Source: Branchiostoma floridae (lineage: Eukaryota > Chordata > Leptocardii > Amphioxiformes > Branchiostomatidae). From it: a stretch of 64,000 bases of DNA. Below, in pieces: positions 49,301 to 60,030 of the stretch (position 1 is its first letter; each line of letters starts with the position of its first letter). The notes beneath the pieces were generated by a model. It did no database searches and was not told the origin of the DNA. It saw only the letters and a program-made list of their open reading frames with translations. The position numbers and the translations under genes are program-made. Where the stretch lies: contig NC_049991.1 of assembly GCF_000003815.2 (NCBI RefSeq), forward strand, positions 13,177,755 through 13,241,754, written 5' to 3'.

Positions 49301-52300
49301 CCATCAGCGTCGCACAGGGACCGGGAAGCCTCAACGGCAGTAACTATTACACGTAGGTCTTACTCTTGAAGATTGCGTGGAAGAATTGTACTCGTGTTTA
49401 TTGACTATCTGATTTGAACTGGTTGTGAGACATGTGCCCAATTCCTTCGCTATAATCTCATTTTAACTAAGTGATTTACCTTGTTAATGCAGATGGACGC
49501 CGTCCGACACGTCCAACTACACCATCCAGTTCCTCGCCACGGATGACGTCGGTGCCTCCACATCCCAGACCCCGGATATCACGGTGTGCGCGTGCCAGAA
49601 CGGCGGCACATGCAACTTCGATACCACCCTGACGGCACGTAGCTCTGGGTTTGCCATCGCCACGTGCAACTGTCAGCTGGGCTTCGTCGGTGACTACTGT
49701 GAGACGGACTACAATGGCTGCTCTGTCACACCTTGCTATCCAGGTAGTTCAACTTGAAATGTTGAATCTTACGATACCATACCTGCAACCTCTATTACAA
49801 GCAATTGGACTGAGTGCGATTGTCAAACCTAACCCCATGACCATGCCTTCCCCATCCTCCAGGTGTAAATTGTACCGATGCTGTGGCACCTCTCTCCGGT
49901 GGTGCCAAGGAGTACACCTGCGGCAGCTGCCCAGCTGGCATGGTGGGTGACGGCGAGTCCTGTGTCGATCTGAACGAGTGCCTCGTAGCGTCCAACGACT
50001 CCAACGTGCACCAGTGTAAGAACGCCACCTGCTTCAACGAGGCTCCTGGTTACCGCTGCGAGTGTCTGTCTGGATACAGCATAATGGCTGACAACAGGAC
50101 ATGCGTCGGTAAGAAGAATTGATATATAATGTCTTGTTCTTTTGTATGTGTCCAGCGTATACGCTTTTTGAAATAGATAAGCAGAAACTGATATCGAAAA
50201 AAATTTTCATTAATGATTATTTCTCCTGCAAGACATATCATTCCATTACATTCAATATCATTTCCCCAGATATTGACGAGTGCTCTACGGGTACCGACAA
50301 CTGCCATGTTGAAGCCACCTGTACGAACACGGAGGGTTCTTTCACCTGTGCTTGTAACACTGGATACAGCGGAGATGGGACAACATGCTCAGGTAAGCAC
50401 TGCTTTTTTTGCATTTACAATAAATCCGCCAATCACTGCGTAGCTTTGTTTATTCACTTAAAAACCCTGCCCAACACTCAGGAGCTTAATGACGTTTCCT
50501 TTCCTCAGATATTGACGAGTGCCAGACAAACAACGGCGGATGTGATCGTATCTGCTCCAACTCGGCAGGAAGCTACGCGTGCTCCTGTGACGTTGGTTTC
50601 AGACTGCAGAACGACAAACACACATGTGAAGGTATATTCAACTTAGCTATCCTCTTCAAGATTAGCGTTTTGTAAGGCATAAAACTTATGTAAACGCAAT
50701 GAAATATATAATAAACATCACATCACTTCGAATTTTGACGCGGGTGATTTTTGTTTCCAGATATTGACGAATGTGCTGGCCCCACCAATGGCTGCCAACA
50801 GTCTTGCACCAACACCGCTGGTGGGTTTGCCTGCACCTGCAAGGAGTACTACGCCCTGGCTTCAGATGGAAAGAGTTGTGAACGTAAGTCTATACCATTC
50901 GTGGCATTCTCTGAAAGATTCGTGAAATAAACCTTAGTTGAGCCTGTTATTTTGGTATACAACAAGGCCTAGAGTTCATATTTGCTGATGAAGACTGGTC
51001 TGTTGTACTGTTGACCACCGCCTAAGTTATGCCTGAAAGATGAACTTTCGTATGTCTCTCCACAGCGGCTGTCTCCTGCAGTAACGATACCAGCTGCACG
51101 CAGTTGTGTGCCGTCATCAACGCTACAGAAGTCTGTGACTGCAACGCCGGGTACAACCTCGATTCTGATGGAATCACGTGCAATGGTAAGTAAAACGCCA
51201 CAGGGGGCGTGAATACTGCCAGATCAACAAATAACAGTCACCTTTAGATTTACAGAGTGATATGCCACATAAAGTTGAACTATGCTAAAGTATAAGCGAT
51301 ACATCCCTAACGGCTGGTTACATGTTTCCGTAGACTTTGATGAGTGTGCCAACGCTGCCAACAACTCGTGTGACCCCACTAACGGACAGTGCACCAACCT
51401 GCCCGGCACCTTCAACTGCAGCTGCAGCACCGGATATCAAATCGAAGCTGGTGGAGGCACACTCTGTGACGGTGAGTTTTGTGACTTTGTGTAGTTCTGG
51501 ATAGTGTTCAGTGTACACAATCGTAATGTTGTCGATCTGTACAGGCATTGTTTTAACGAGATACATCTTTGCACTCTACAAAGATATCGACGAGTGCCAG
51601 ACGAACACCGGAGGATGTGCGCAGGTGTGCACCAACCAGGGCGGCTCCTTTAACTGCAGCTGTAACGCTGGCTACCAGCTGAACTCTGATGGGAGGGCAT
51701 GTGACGGTAAGATCTGTTGTCTATAGCGGGTATCAAGATAAGTGTTGATGAAGCCCGGTAGTTTGAACTTTGATGTGAAGCTGACAAATAATCTAGATAC
51801 GCTGTATGTTTTAAACTGTCTGTATATGGTGAGACCCTAATGCTCTGATTCCTTTTCTACCTTACCACAACAGTAGTGAACGTGACGACAGCAGCACCAG
51901 CAACATGTGCCAGTATCACCTGCCTGCCTGCCGGTATAGCGTCCTGTTCAGTGGTGTCCGGACAGCCAACATGCAGCTGCAGTACTGGTTACGCACTGGA
52001 TGTCTCTAACCGGCAGTATTGCGTCGGTGAGATTGCTTCTATTTTCTACATTGCTTCGCGTCAAGAAAGTATCTCTAGAGAAAAAAAATGTTCTCGAATG
52101 ATTCCTCAGTTTGGACTATGCAGAGATTTGACACCATTATGGACATTGAAGTAAAAGTTCCAAGACAGCGTCATCAATGTTTTCATTTTGGTCACACAGG
52201 AAAGCAATATCGTTTGCACAATAATGTCGTAGGTCATAGCGAATTCGCACAACCTTGATGAAGACCACGGTGTCTGAAGTGCAGAGGTACGCGACAAAAG

Positions 52301-54925
52301 TTACCTTTTCTTCTTTTGATAGCCATACATTTAGCGTGCTACGATTCTGGCGTAGATTCAAAGTAACATATAGTGTCTGCTTATTTTTAGATATTGACGA
52401 ATGTTCTACAAGCTGCCAGGACAACAACACCATCTGTACAAACTCGCAAGGATCGTACAGCTGTGTGTGCAAGGCAGGGTATTACAGTATGGTTGCCCAG
52501 GGAGGCAATGTCACTTGTTCAGGTGAGTATTCACATACCTACGAGAAATTTAGGTCTTAAATACAAGCAATGTATTTCTAGAAATGCGAAGGCAGTCGCT
52601 AAACAGATTCGAAAAGAGAATTACCATCATAACAGTTGGTAGATGGATAATAGCAATTTGCAACATTTGCAGCAACCGAATTGAGTTAAACGTTGCAAAC
52701 TATAGTAACTTTCTTTCATAAGGGCGTCCCTCCATATGGTGTAGGATTACGTTGTGTAGCTTTTCATCAATACATGCCAAACCTAAAGCTTGAAAGATTG
52801 ATGACTTCTTTTCCTTCAGTTTCTAGGACGTTTGAAGCAAACATCAAGATTGCAAACTTAACTTTCACGTCTGATCTCGGGGATGCGAGTTCTCAGGCTT
52901 TCAAAGACCTGGCATCTTCAGTTGAGCAGAACGTGAGTATTTTACTTTATGCAACTGGAGCATGTGGATTACTTTGGATTATAAGAATTAATGGTGTAAC
53001 GAATTATATAATTATGTGCTTGGTCAAATGCATTGTCCTATCCATCCACAGTTGGATACGCTGTACAGCAGTCAGTTAGGAGCAGACTTCCAGGGAACAA
53101 CTGTTACTGGATTCAGAAACGGAAGCGTTGTGGCGGACTACGTCATCAATCTAGCATCTAACAGTACTCAGACGTCATCCATTCTGGCTTCCTGTGGGTT
53201 TACCAAGCATGTGAGACCTNNNNNNNNNNNNNNNNNNNNNNNNNNNNNNNNNNNNNNNNNNNNNNNNNNNNNNNNNNNNNNNNNNNNNNNNNNNNNNNNN
53301 NNNNNNNNNNNNNNNNNNNGATGCTGGCAGCATCGCTGTGTCCGGTAGGTACAGATGTACTGTGTTAAACTAAGAGTTAGATGTTATTATTTCGGGCGTG
53401 ATTCTGATGCTACCTATGAGCTTCTTAGTGTTTTAACGTTGTTTTGTACATTGGTACAAGAAAATGTTAGCAGTGGGTGGTTACAACAACATAAAAGCCA
53501 CGACAGTCTTGTAAAATACAGCCTTTGTAAGCTGGGAAAATAAATAAATCTGGTTCATCTCTTGCCTGTAAAACGCTGTATGCGCCATGGCATTGTCACG
53601 ACATCATCCTGAAACTGATGTCTTGTTCCATATTGTCATACATCAACGAGTGTAGTCTGAACACAACCAGGTGTGCAGATGTCACTGAGATAAATCTGAT
53701 CCATATTTTGCCTGTAAAGACGTCTGTGTGTCCTGACATTGTCATGACATCACCTTGAACCTGATGTCTTGTTCCAGATATCAACGAGTGTAATCTGAAC
53801 ACCACCAGCTGTGCAGATGTCGCCACCTGTAACAACACCGAGGGCGCGTACTTCTGCACCTGCCCTGCGGGATGGACCGACGTGTCTCCTGCAGAGAGCA
53901 TCTCCGGATCATTTTGCCAACGTAGGTGACCCTGTGCTCAGCCTGTCCTCACTTGTAACGTTAGAGATGTTCACGAAGCAATATTCAGTCCGTGGTATTC
54001 TGTAGAACATGTCCTTGAGTACTATATTGGCATCATGGCAGATCACTTAACAGTATTTGCGCTTCAACATTTTTCTGGACACTACGGTGGACTTGAGTAA
54101 TAACAGAAAACATCGCTATTGTTTGTACTCGCTTTCATATATTTCGTGTGTGATGTATCCATGGACATGATTTTCACAACGTTGAATTTACTTATCTTTG
54201 ACAATGCATATGGGCAATGATGGTACGTCACTGAATAAACCTTAACATTGGCTTCATTTGAATGAACAACGAAAAATAATCTTGTATTTCCCAGGAAACA
54301 CACCTGTCCACGTCAGTGAGGGTCCTTCTCTTTTCGTCATCCTGACTGCAGTGTTTGCAGGCATCGGCTTCATACCTGCTGTCATACTTATCATCTGGCT
54401 AGTTAAAAATAAGGTAACTTTTGAATTGAAGTCTCCTTTTTTCTAGTAGGACTCCTGGGACTGATGGTTTGGTGATATTTACCTGTCTATCTCAGTTTAT
54501 CTGGGAACTGATTACTAATGCTCAACGTTTTAATCTCTTTAATAAAAAAGTGATACTATCGACTATCATGTCTGTTGATATTTAGATAAACATTTTTTGA
54601 TAAGGAGAAGTATGAAATGTTACTCTTAGCCTGCTTTGAATCCTTTTGAGCGAGGAGGTACTGTAAACTCGTTGAACACTTTTGACCAATACTGTCTTTG
54701 TATGTATTTTACTGCATATACGCTAACGACTAGTTAAAATGGTTCTTATTTTGTCTTATCCAGAAATCATCTGTTGGCATCGCGGGGGAAACAAAGGTTA
54801 CAGTACCTGATGACGTAGAAGCGCCCGGGCCCCCTCCGTCCCGCCAGTTCCTGGTAGAAACTGCGCCTCCTGCCGAACCCACCTCAGTTGAGCTACCCGG
54901 AACACCTGACAGCAGTCACGCGTAA
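42093..54925 (+). CDS. Gene C: MUC4/mesh-like mucin, tandem paralogue of gene B (assembly gap in the SEA exon)
   Basis: Thirty-four coding exons from ATG 42093 to TAA 54923-54925, about 2,100 residues plus whatever the gap hides. Order: signal peptide, Thr/Ser/Ala mucin segment with an EGF in the same exon, four EGFs, NIDO, AMOP, VWD, Ig/cadherin-like, EGF, TSP-like module with EGF block, SEA, EGF, transmembrane helix, proline-rich tail. Core exons match gene B nearly base for base, while introns have diverged. Differences from B: the mucin segment is unrelated in repeat, two EGF exons are absent (counterparts of 27015-27140 and 35452-35574), one intron uses a GC donor, and the tail is about 55 residues. 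A surface or epithelial role is inferred as for B. Confidence 0.9.
43512..44659 (+). other. Gene C: four EGF-like modules before NIDO
   Basis: Exons 43512-43637 (DLNEC), 43862-43996 ([11 protein letters not shown]), 44234-44365 (NVDEC) and 44516-44659 (DVDEC). All are phase 1-1 and each matches a gene B exon. The last ends AAAG followed by GCAAGT, a non-canonical GC donor, where gene B has GT. No in-frame GT alternative at that position is needed, because the exon length (144) equals its B counterpart. Confidence 0.87.
43724..43835. repeat. Tetranucleotide microsatellite (TTGG)n-(CTTG)n in a gene C intron
   Basis: Pure tetramers: GGTT units followed by GCTT units with a few interruptions, ending about 25 bases before the acceptor at 43861. 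Being tetramers they give period-4 peptides (Gly-Trp-Leu-Val, Leu-Ala-Cys-Leu) in open frames that are not genes. The gene B intron at this position lacks the repeat. Confidence 0.85.
44840..46271 (+). other. Gene C: NIDO domain
   Basis: Exons 44840-44979, 45416-45589, 45791-45955 and 46075-46271. Same landmarks as gene B ([49 protein letters not shown]). The third exon is two codons shorter than in B, in the surface segment after NEAVRK. Confidence 0.88.
46401..47443 (+). other. Gene C: AMOP domain
   Basis: Exons 46401-46554, 46747-46900, 47013-47104 and 47308-47443, with WCADWYNAEP, the PCP motif and [11 protein letters not shown] as in B. Only a handful of nucleotide differences from B were seen across the four exons. 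Confidence 0.85.
47661..49052 (+). other. Gene C: VWD domain with GDPH motif
   Basis: Exons 47661-47841, 47947-48110, 48229-48480, 48584-48735 and 48932-49052. [20 protein letters not shown] and [14 protein letters not shown] are both intact. Exon phases are identical to B. The first exon differs from its B counterpart by about one base in 181. Confidence 0.9.
49202..49743 (+). other. Gene C: Ig/cadherin-like segment and EGF
   Basis: Exons 49202-49352 and 49493-49743 encode [20 protein letters not shown] and an EGF with [11 protein letters not shown], equivalent to 32654-33174 of gene B. Confidence 0.75.
49863..52522 (+). other. Gene C: TSP-like Cys module and EGF block
   Basis: Exons 49863-50108, 50270-50392, 50509-50631, 50761-50883, 51066-51185, 51334-51471, 51584-51706, 51874-52026 and 52391-52522. 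Same order as gene B except that the [12 protein letters not shown] module is missing. The 51874-52026 module has a longer N-terminal linker ([12 protein letters not shown]) and is closer to the 1760-1888 module of gene A in style. Intron 52027-52390 contains no gene. Confidence 0.87.
52820..53344 (+). other. Gene C: SEA domain, interrupted by an assembly gap
   Basis: Exon 52820-52932 encodes [19 protein letters not shown]; the next exon, 53052-53344, encodes [13 protein letters not shown] and [17 protein letters not shown]. After SSILAS the sequence stops resembling SEA for 9 codons (CGFTKHVRP), then 100 N (53220-53319), then DAGSIAVSG, which matches the end of the domain in B. The cleavage motif is GSVVA: Gly-Ser kept, last Val lost. 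Confidence 0.75.
53220..53319. other. Assembly gap (100 N)
   Basis: Exactly 100 N, the conventional placeholder for a gap of unknown size. By comparison with gene B about 45-50 coding bases of the SEA exon are missing between the two flanks. Confidence 0.95.
53541..53690 (+). pseudogene. Decayed tandem copy of the juxtamembrane EGF exon start in gene C
   Basis: About 150 bases resemble 53692-53830 (intron end plus start of the real exon): both read AATAAATCTG...TTGCCTGTAAA...GACATCA...CTGATGTCTTGTTCCA, then ATCAACGAGTGTA(G/A)TCTGAACAC. In the first copy the acceptor CCAG is disrupted (TTCCATATTGTCATACATCAACG), and the exon body ends after about 45 bases. It cannot be spliced as a full EGF. 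Confidence 0.65.
53778..54925 (+). other. Gene C: juxtamembrane EGF, transmembrane helix and proline-rich tail
   Basis: Exon 53778-53921 ([18 protein letters not shown]...[17 protein letters not shown]), exon 54295-54413 (stalk, then helix [20 protein letters not shown] and basic KNK) and exon 54764-54925 (tail of about 54 residues with [14 protein letters not shown] and [14 protein letters not shown]). The tail holds an R-poor proline-rich stretch that could bind SH3- or WW-type domains; this is inference from composition. It is far longer than the tails of A and B. Confidence 0.87.
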
Positions 54926-55144
54926 AATAGACTTTTACCAACAACAAAGTATATAAGATTGTCATCTCATTAAAGAGCATCATGCACTAGTAAACAACAC
55001 CAACATCGAAACTCATACTTCAGACAAAGCTGAACTATGCATAATTTTTCCAGGACTCAGCCACCTTTTGACCAACAATTTTGAAAAAATTCCAATCTGG
55101 AACGGTCATTTTTTCCAAATTTGCTTTTCATTGACTACTTGGAC
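54926..55144 (+). other. 3' UTR / flank of gene C
   Basis: ATTAAA at 54969-54974, about 44 bases after the stop, is the nearest variant polyadenylation signal. No better signal was seen before the satellite array. Confidence 0.35.
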
Positions 55145-56135
55145 ATACGATTGTGTCTTGACAGACCACGCTAGTAGGGACTACATGGAGGTATGGGGCC
55201 GGACGCCGAAGCATGATGACAGATTTTCACCGAACTCATACTTTATACTATCCCAGTGCTGACCTGTTTAAAGTACGACACTAGGCAAAAAGATGATGTG
55301 CGCGGCTACTACATGTAGGTTTTTTCATACTCCATGGAAACCGAATGCTGTTGGTTTGAAATTTTGTGATTTCTCTTTCTGTGATCTTGACAGACCACGC
55401 TACTAGGGACTACATATAGCCATCAAGCCGAATGTCGAGGCCCAATGACCTCTTTTTATCGAGTTCACACCTTATAATTACAGTTGTATTAATACACGCC
55501 CCCTTTCGAGTCTGTAGCGAACTGTTTAAAGTTGTGATACTAGAGGAAAAGAATGACGTGTCCGGCTACTAGGTTTATTGGTTATGCTCTATGGAAACCG
55601 AATGCTGTTGGTTTGAAATTTTGTGATTTCTCTTGCTGTGATCCTGACAGACCACGCTACTAGGGACTACATAGAGTCTTTCGGCCAAATGTCGAGGCCC
55701 GATGACTTCTTTTGATCGAATTCACACCTTATATCATATATGTGAATATACGCCCCCTGTCGACTCCGTAGCGAACTGTTTAAAGGTGTGATACTAGAGA
55801 AAAAGGACGACGTGTCCGGCTACTAGGTTGGTTATGCTTTATGGAAACCGAATGCTGTAGGTCGATATTTGATGTTGATATATTTCATGATTTCTCTTGC
55901 TGTGATCCTGACAGACCACGCTACTAGGGACTACATAGAGCCTTTAGGCCGAATGTCGAGCACGATGACTTCTTTTTATCGAATTCACACCTTGTACATG
56001 TACTTACATTTGTATGAATACATGCCTCCTGTCAGCTCTGTAGCGAACTGTTTTGAGGTGTGATACTAGAGGAAAGGGATGACGTGCGCGACTACTAGGT
56101 TGTATATACTCTATGGAAACCGAATGCTGTTGGTT
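55145..56135 (+). repeat. Tandem satellite, four copies of a ~230-265-bp unit
   Basis: The phrase GACAGACCACGCTA begins at 55160, 55389, 55646 and 55910 (spacings 229, 257 and 264). Each unit also contains GGGACTACAT, GAATTCACACCTTA-like, a CGAACTGTTTAA-like and ACCGAATGCTGT(T/A)GGT motifs in the same order. Copies differ by substitutions and small indels. Two short open frames (55068-55262, 55869-56063) both read ...LTDHA(S/T)RDY across the repeat, but the array shows no sustained coding. Confidence 0.85.
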
Positions 56136-58089
56136 TATGAACGCAGAGCAAGTTGTTCAAATATACATTTTTTTTCAACAAGTGGTCGGTACTTTCTTTG
56201 TGTCGTAATTTCTACATAGCATCACATAGATTTCTATCGTTCTTGAAAGACGTTACAAATGACTTTGTTGGTATCTCACTGCATTTGCGTCACGCTTGCG
56301 TCAAAGGGGGGTTTGAAAGATACTCAACTACTTTCAGAGATAAAGAAAGAATTTTCTTACTTTTTTGTATTTTGTCGTCTTCTAAATCATACTTCTACGT
56401 ATTACGCTACATCAAAATCATGAAAAATTGTGAAAATAACAAAACAGTGACGCAGTGAACTTGAGGCAAGTGCAGTGAGATACCACCTTAAATTACTAAG
56501 ACGAGCTCTTTCCCGATTTAATTAGGTATTGCCGCGAGTCCTGTCGTGCTGAAAGCACCTATAGATGACAAAAGGGTTAATTGTCCTTCTTTAAGGGCTG
56601 TGTGCTACACGCAGCGGTGTTTCACCATAGTGAGTTGCCAAGAAGAATACATAACAAATGTCGTTAACAATATACCAAGGTCATGTTACGTAATCTGTGT
56701 CCTTGGACAATTCATTTCCAGTCAAAAAATCTTAATACAGTATTTCATTTTGTTTAGACTGGCCAGCAGGAAGATGAATATTATCCCTGATTTTGTGCAC
56801 ATTTGCCGTAAAGTGATTTGATATCTCACTATTTAGGAAGATTGGAAGTCGTTACTTCTCCATTTGATATAGAATTCACGAGAAACGTATTGAGATTTTT
56901 CCAATGATATAATGGCATCGATGAAATGAACCTTTTACAAAGGTCACAATAAGTATGGTTCAGGGAACGCAACAGAAGCAGCAGGAAAGATAAACCTTGC
57001 TTTGAAATTGATCTATTGTGCTACATATAGATATGTTCCTTCTGATAAGTTGTACATCTTGAAAGTCTTTAGATTTATTGCCCTGACTGACACATGGAAC
57101 AAATACAAAACCTTTGGTAACTTTTGTATCAACAGAAAAAATGATAATGAATCACTGATAAAGACTAACGACTCCGATGTTGCATCAACTACGTACAAAC
57201 TTGTTCTTTTGTTTTCTGTGACTAATCTAATAAATATTTCATCGCAAACATAGCGTGATGTTAGGTCATAGGCACTGCTGTCAGGACACATCGATAAACA
57301 TCTTGTCATAAACTCTACAAGGTATTTATCAATTTTAACAAATCAATATCGAGACCGTTTGCCTACACGCATATTTTACGTGCAGCCAGAAAGAACACAT
57401 CAAGAGTAAAAAAAGAAGGCAAACCTTCCAGATCAGAGGAAAGATAACGGATTTTTGTTATTCCCAGATATTGTATATGGGCATATCCCTGTCAATCAAA
57501 ATGTTCACATGACAATAGCTAAGCTCGCGGAAACATGGCACCGGCCTCTCTGGTTATGTATTTTGTCTTGTATTGCGTGAATGTCGCTTTGTTTAGTCAC
57601 CTTGACAACCAAATACGTACGGTATATTCTACAAGGGTCGTTGTCACATGAACGTGTGGGATTGTTATCGAGTGCCTTCTGCATACATGCAGGTTTAACA
57701 AGGAATATACGCCAAGATTTCCAACAAAAACAGGACACAGCGAAAGGACGGGAGTTAATTGCTGTCTGAAGTTGAAGTTCGCCGTGTACTTCAGAGGTAA
57801 GAATCTATAGAGATTTATGATATTCAAACATGTAAACCTTTTCATGTATTTGAAACAGGTGGACTTCACAACATATTTTGGACTTGAAACCAGCTGGATG
57901 AGAAGAGTTAAGAATGTATGATTACGTTTTCTCCAGGGACAAGACACGATTAGGTCAAGCACCCAGATCATAAACACATGGAGGGGATAGTCTGTCCTCA
58001 TCTTTTTGGTGCCATTATATCCGATAAGATGATATAACGCTATCTTACCTTTATTCGCATGGTAACTTATATCTGTTGTATAAAACTAA
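56136..58089. other. Intergenic, nothing recognised
   Basis: AT-rich. Overlapping 60-134-codon frames occur on both strands (for example 57597-58001 minus) with no domain similarity and no splice context. Confidence 0.5.
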
Positions 58090-58196
58090 CAGGGTATTAA
58101 GATATCAAGTCGATTGACGATAGTTTGAAACTGGCATATTTCGAAAATATTGCAATTTTAAACCACCTTCCGTCGACTTGATATCCCTAAATACCC
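58090..58196. repeat. Inverted repeat next to the duplicated block
   Basis: GGGTATTAAGATATCAAGTCGA (left arm, about 22 bases from 58093) faces TCGACTTGATATCCCTAAATACCC (from about 58173) around a ~60-base centre. The second copy of the following block starts exactly inside the right arm (CGACTTGATATCC at 62381), directly after the N gap. Confidence 0.6.
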
Positions 58197-59792
58197 ATTT
58201 TAGAAACATCGGATATAGGTTACCCCGTGGAGTAAGGTGAGCTAGCGTTACGTCATACGTAGAATATTTGTATACGGTGCAAATTGTCAAGTACATACAA
58301 CGTGCCTGCTGTTTCTACACCTGTTCTGTTGAAAAATGGCGTGACAGTTGTAATTAACTGACGGTGGTATGTAGGACACGTTAAACAGTCAGAACAGGAA
58401 TGCTAGCTGTATTGCGATTGTATACCTGTATTGTGATTGCGATAGGTTTCAGCCTCCACTTATTTTCAAGTGGGGCTGTTTTCAAGTGGGGCAATTGTTA
58501 TTGAAACAGAAATGCTTAAAAGGTCGTCCGAATGCTTTTAACGTGCCCTTTTAGGGTCACAGTTTGTAACTAGGTTGTATCTTCACCTGATGGTCTCCGG
58601 AGACAGATAATCGAAATCGGATGTTAGGGTGTGGTGACACTTTCTGACTTGATATATGACATTCGGGATGCGCCAAATTTCCACAAAAACAGTAGTCACT
58701 TGCTGTATGTCACAGATCTATCTATAACGACTTAGCATCTTCATAATATCTGATGATCTGTTCCAGTACTCGTTTGACGAACTAAAAGACATTGACCATG
58801 TTTGAATGGTGTATGTATTGACCATTCTTTAGTTTTCTTTTTAGACAGTACATGACATAGATTTCATATGCTTGTTGACGCACTTGCATGTGTATGTCAC
58901 GTGTGAAGAGGAAATCTTCACGGCACCTCTAACAGCACAGTTGGCCTGGTTTTAGACAGACACGTACCCCATGGGAGTGGGTGTAACGGAAGACAAAGAC
59001 AAACCCGGAAACATCAATCTCTATGTTGTAACCAAAGGTCGTCTAATACTATAGGCTATGTCATAGATAGTTACTTGGATCTATATATAACACGTTATAT
59101 ACGTTGGGTGTGAATTGGCTACTGTTCAAGTGGGTCACAGCAGAGTCTGGCGTAAAGTTGCATCTTTGACGGAAGAATTTTCTTGCAGCTATATTACAGG
59201 TCATCGTTGAGCCGCAGGCAAAATTTGCTAAGTGTTGACCCACATCGGAGCAGTTGAAGAGTTGAACTACTAACAACTATTCCAGGAAAAGGTATGCAGT
59301 AGTTAACATCACCTTCTAAAGCACTCATTCTAGCTTCTCTGGGATAACTGACCATGTGTTAACGACGTGGAAACTCCTAGTCTACTGACCATAAAAACAT
59401 CTTCGGTCCTTCATTGTCACTCTTTCCCACCACTCCACATACTATTACCAAAATACGCTCATCACCTTGTTACAGTAGGAAGACTTTGGTCAAATTAATA
59501 AGTAAACACATTTTTATCTGGGGATCTATTCGGAGTTAAGAAGCATGCGTGTGCTAACTACATACAAAGGCGTTGCCATATGGTAATGCCAGGATTTGTA
59601 GACCTATTGAGGAACAGAATAAGGAAATATGGTGTGACGTAGGTGTAGTTTAGTCATTTCCTTTCCACAGCTGCACGGGGAGAAGCTATGAATGGACATA
59701 AACACCACAAAGAGATGCCATACTCCTTCCATTGGAGAATTCACGGCACAATAGAGATGCATTCATGCGGGTTCTAGTCAAGGGTGTGTTGA
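58174..59792. repeat. Direct duplication copy 1 (~1.62 kb, partner 62381-64000)
   Basis: Matches 62381-64000 at every position I compared except one extra C (TTACCCCGTGG here, TTACCCCCGTGG there). It holds no gene; the 71-codon minus-strand frame at 59061-59276 recurs identically at 63269-63484 only because of the duplication. Confidence 0.9.
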
Positions 59793-60030
59793 ATAAATCA
59801 CGAGTCATGAAACGTGAGCGGCAACGTCAAACGAAGGTCGTTTGCGAAAATATGAAAATAAGTACTTTCTAAGATTTTATCCATTTCGCAGCATCCTGTA
59901 TTAGTTACAGGATACGTTTTGAGTTTGAGTTGTCTTTCTACTACTTGTTGCTTGGGCTTGGCAACTAGCAAGTCACCTTATCCTAACTTCTAGTTTTGAA
60001 GAAGTAAGTTCAATGTCAATTCCCTTTCAG

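Noticed and set aside
59061-59276. 71-codon minus-strand frame repeated at 63269-63484
   Set aside because: Repeated only because the whole 1.62-kb block is duplicated; nothing suggests coding.
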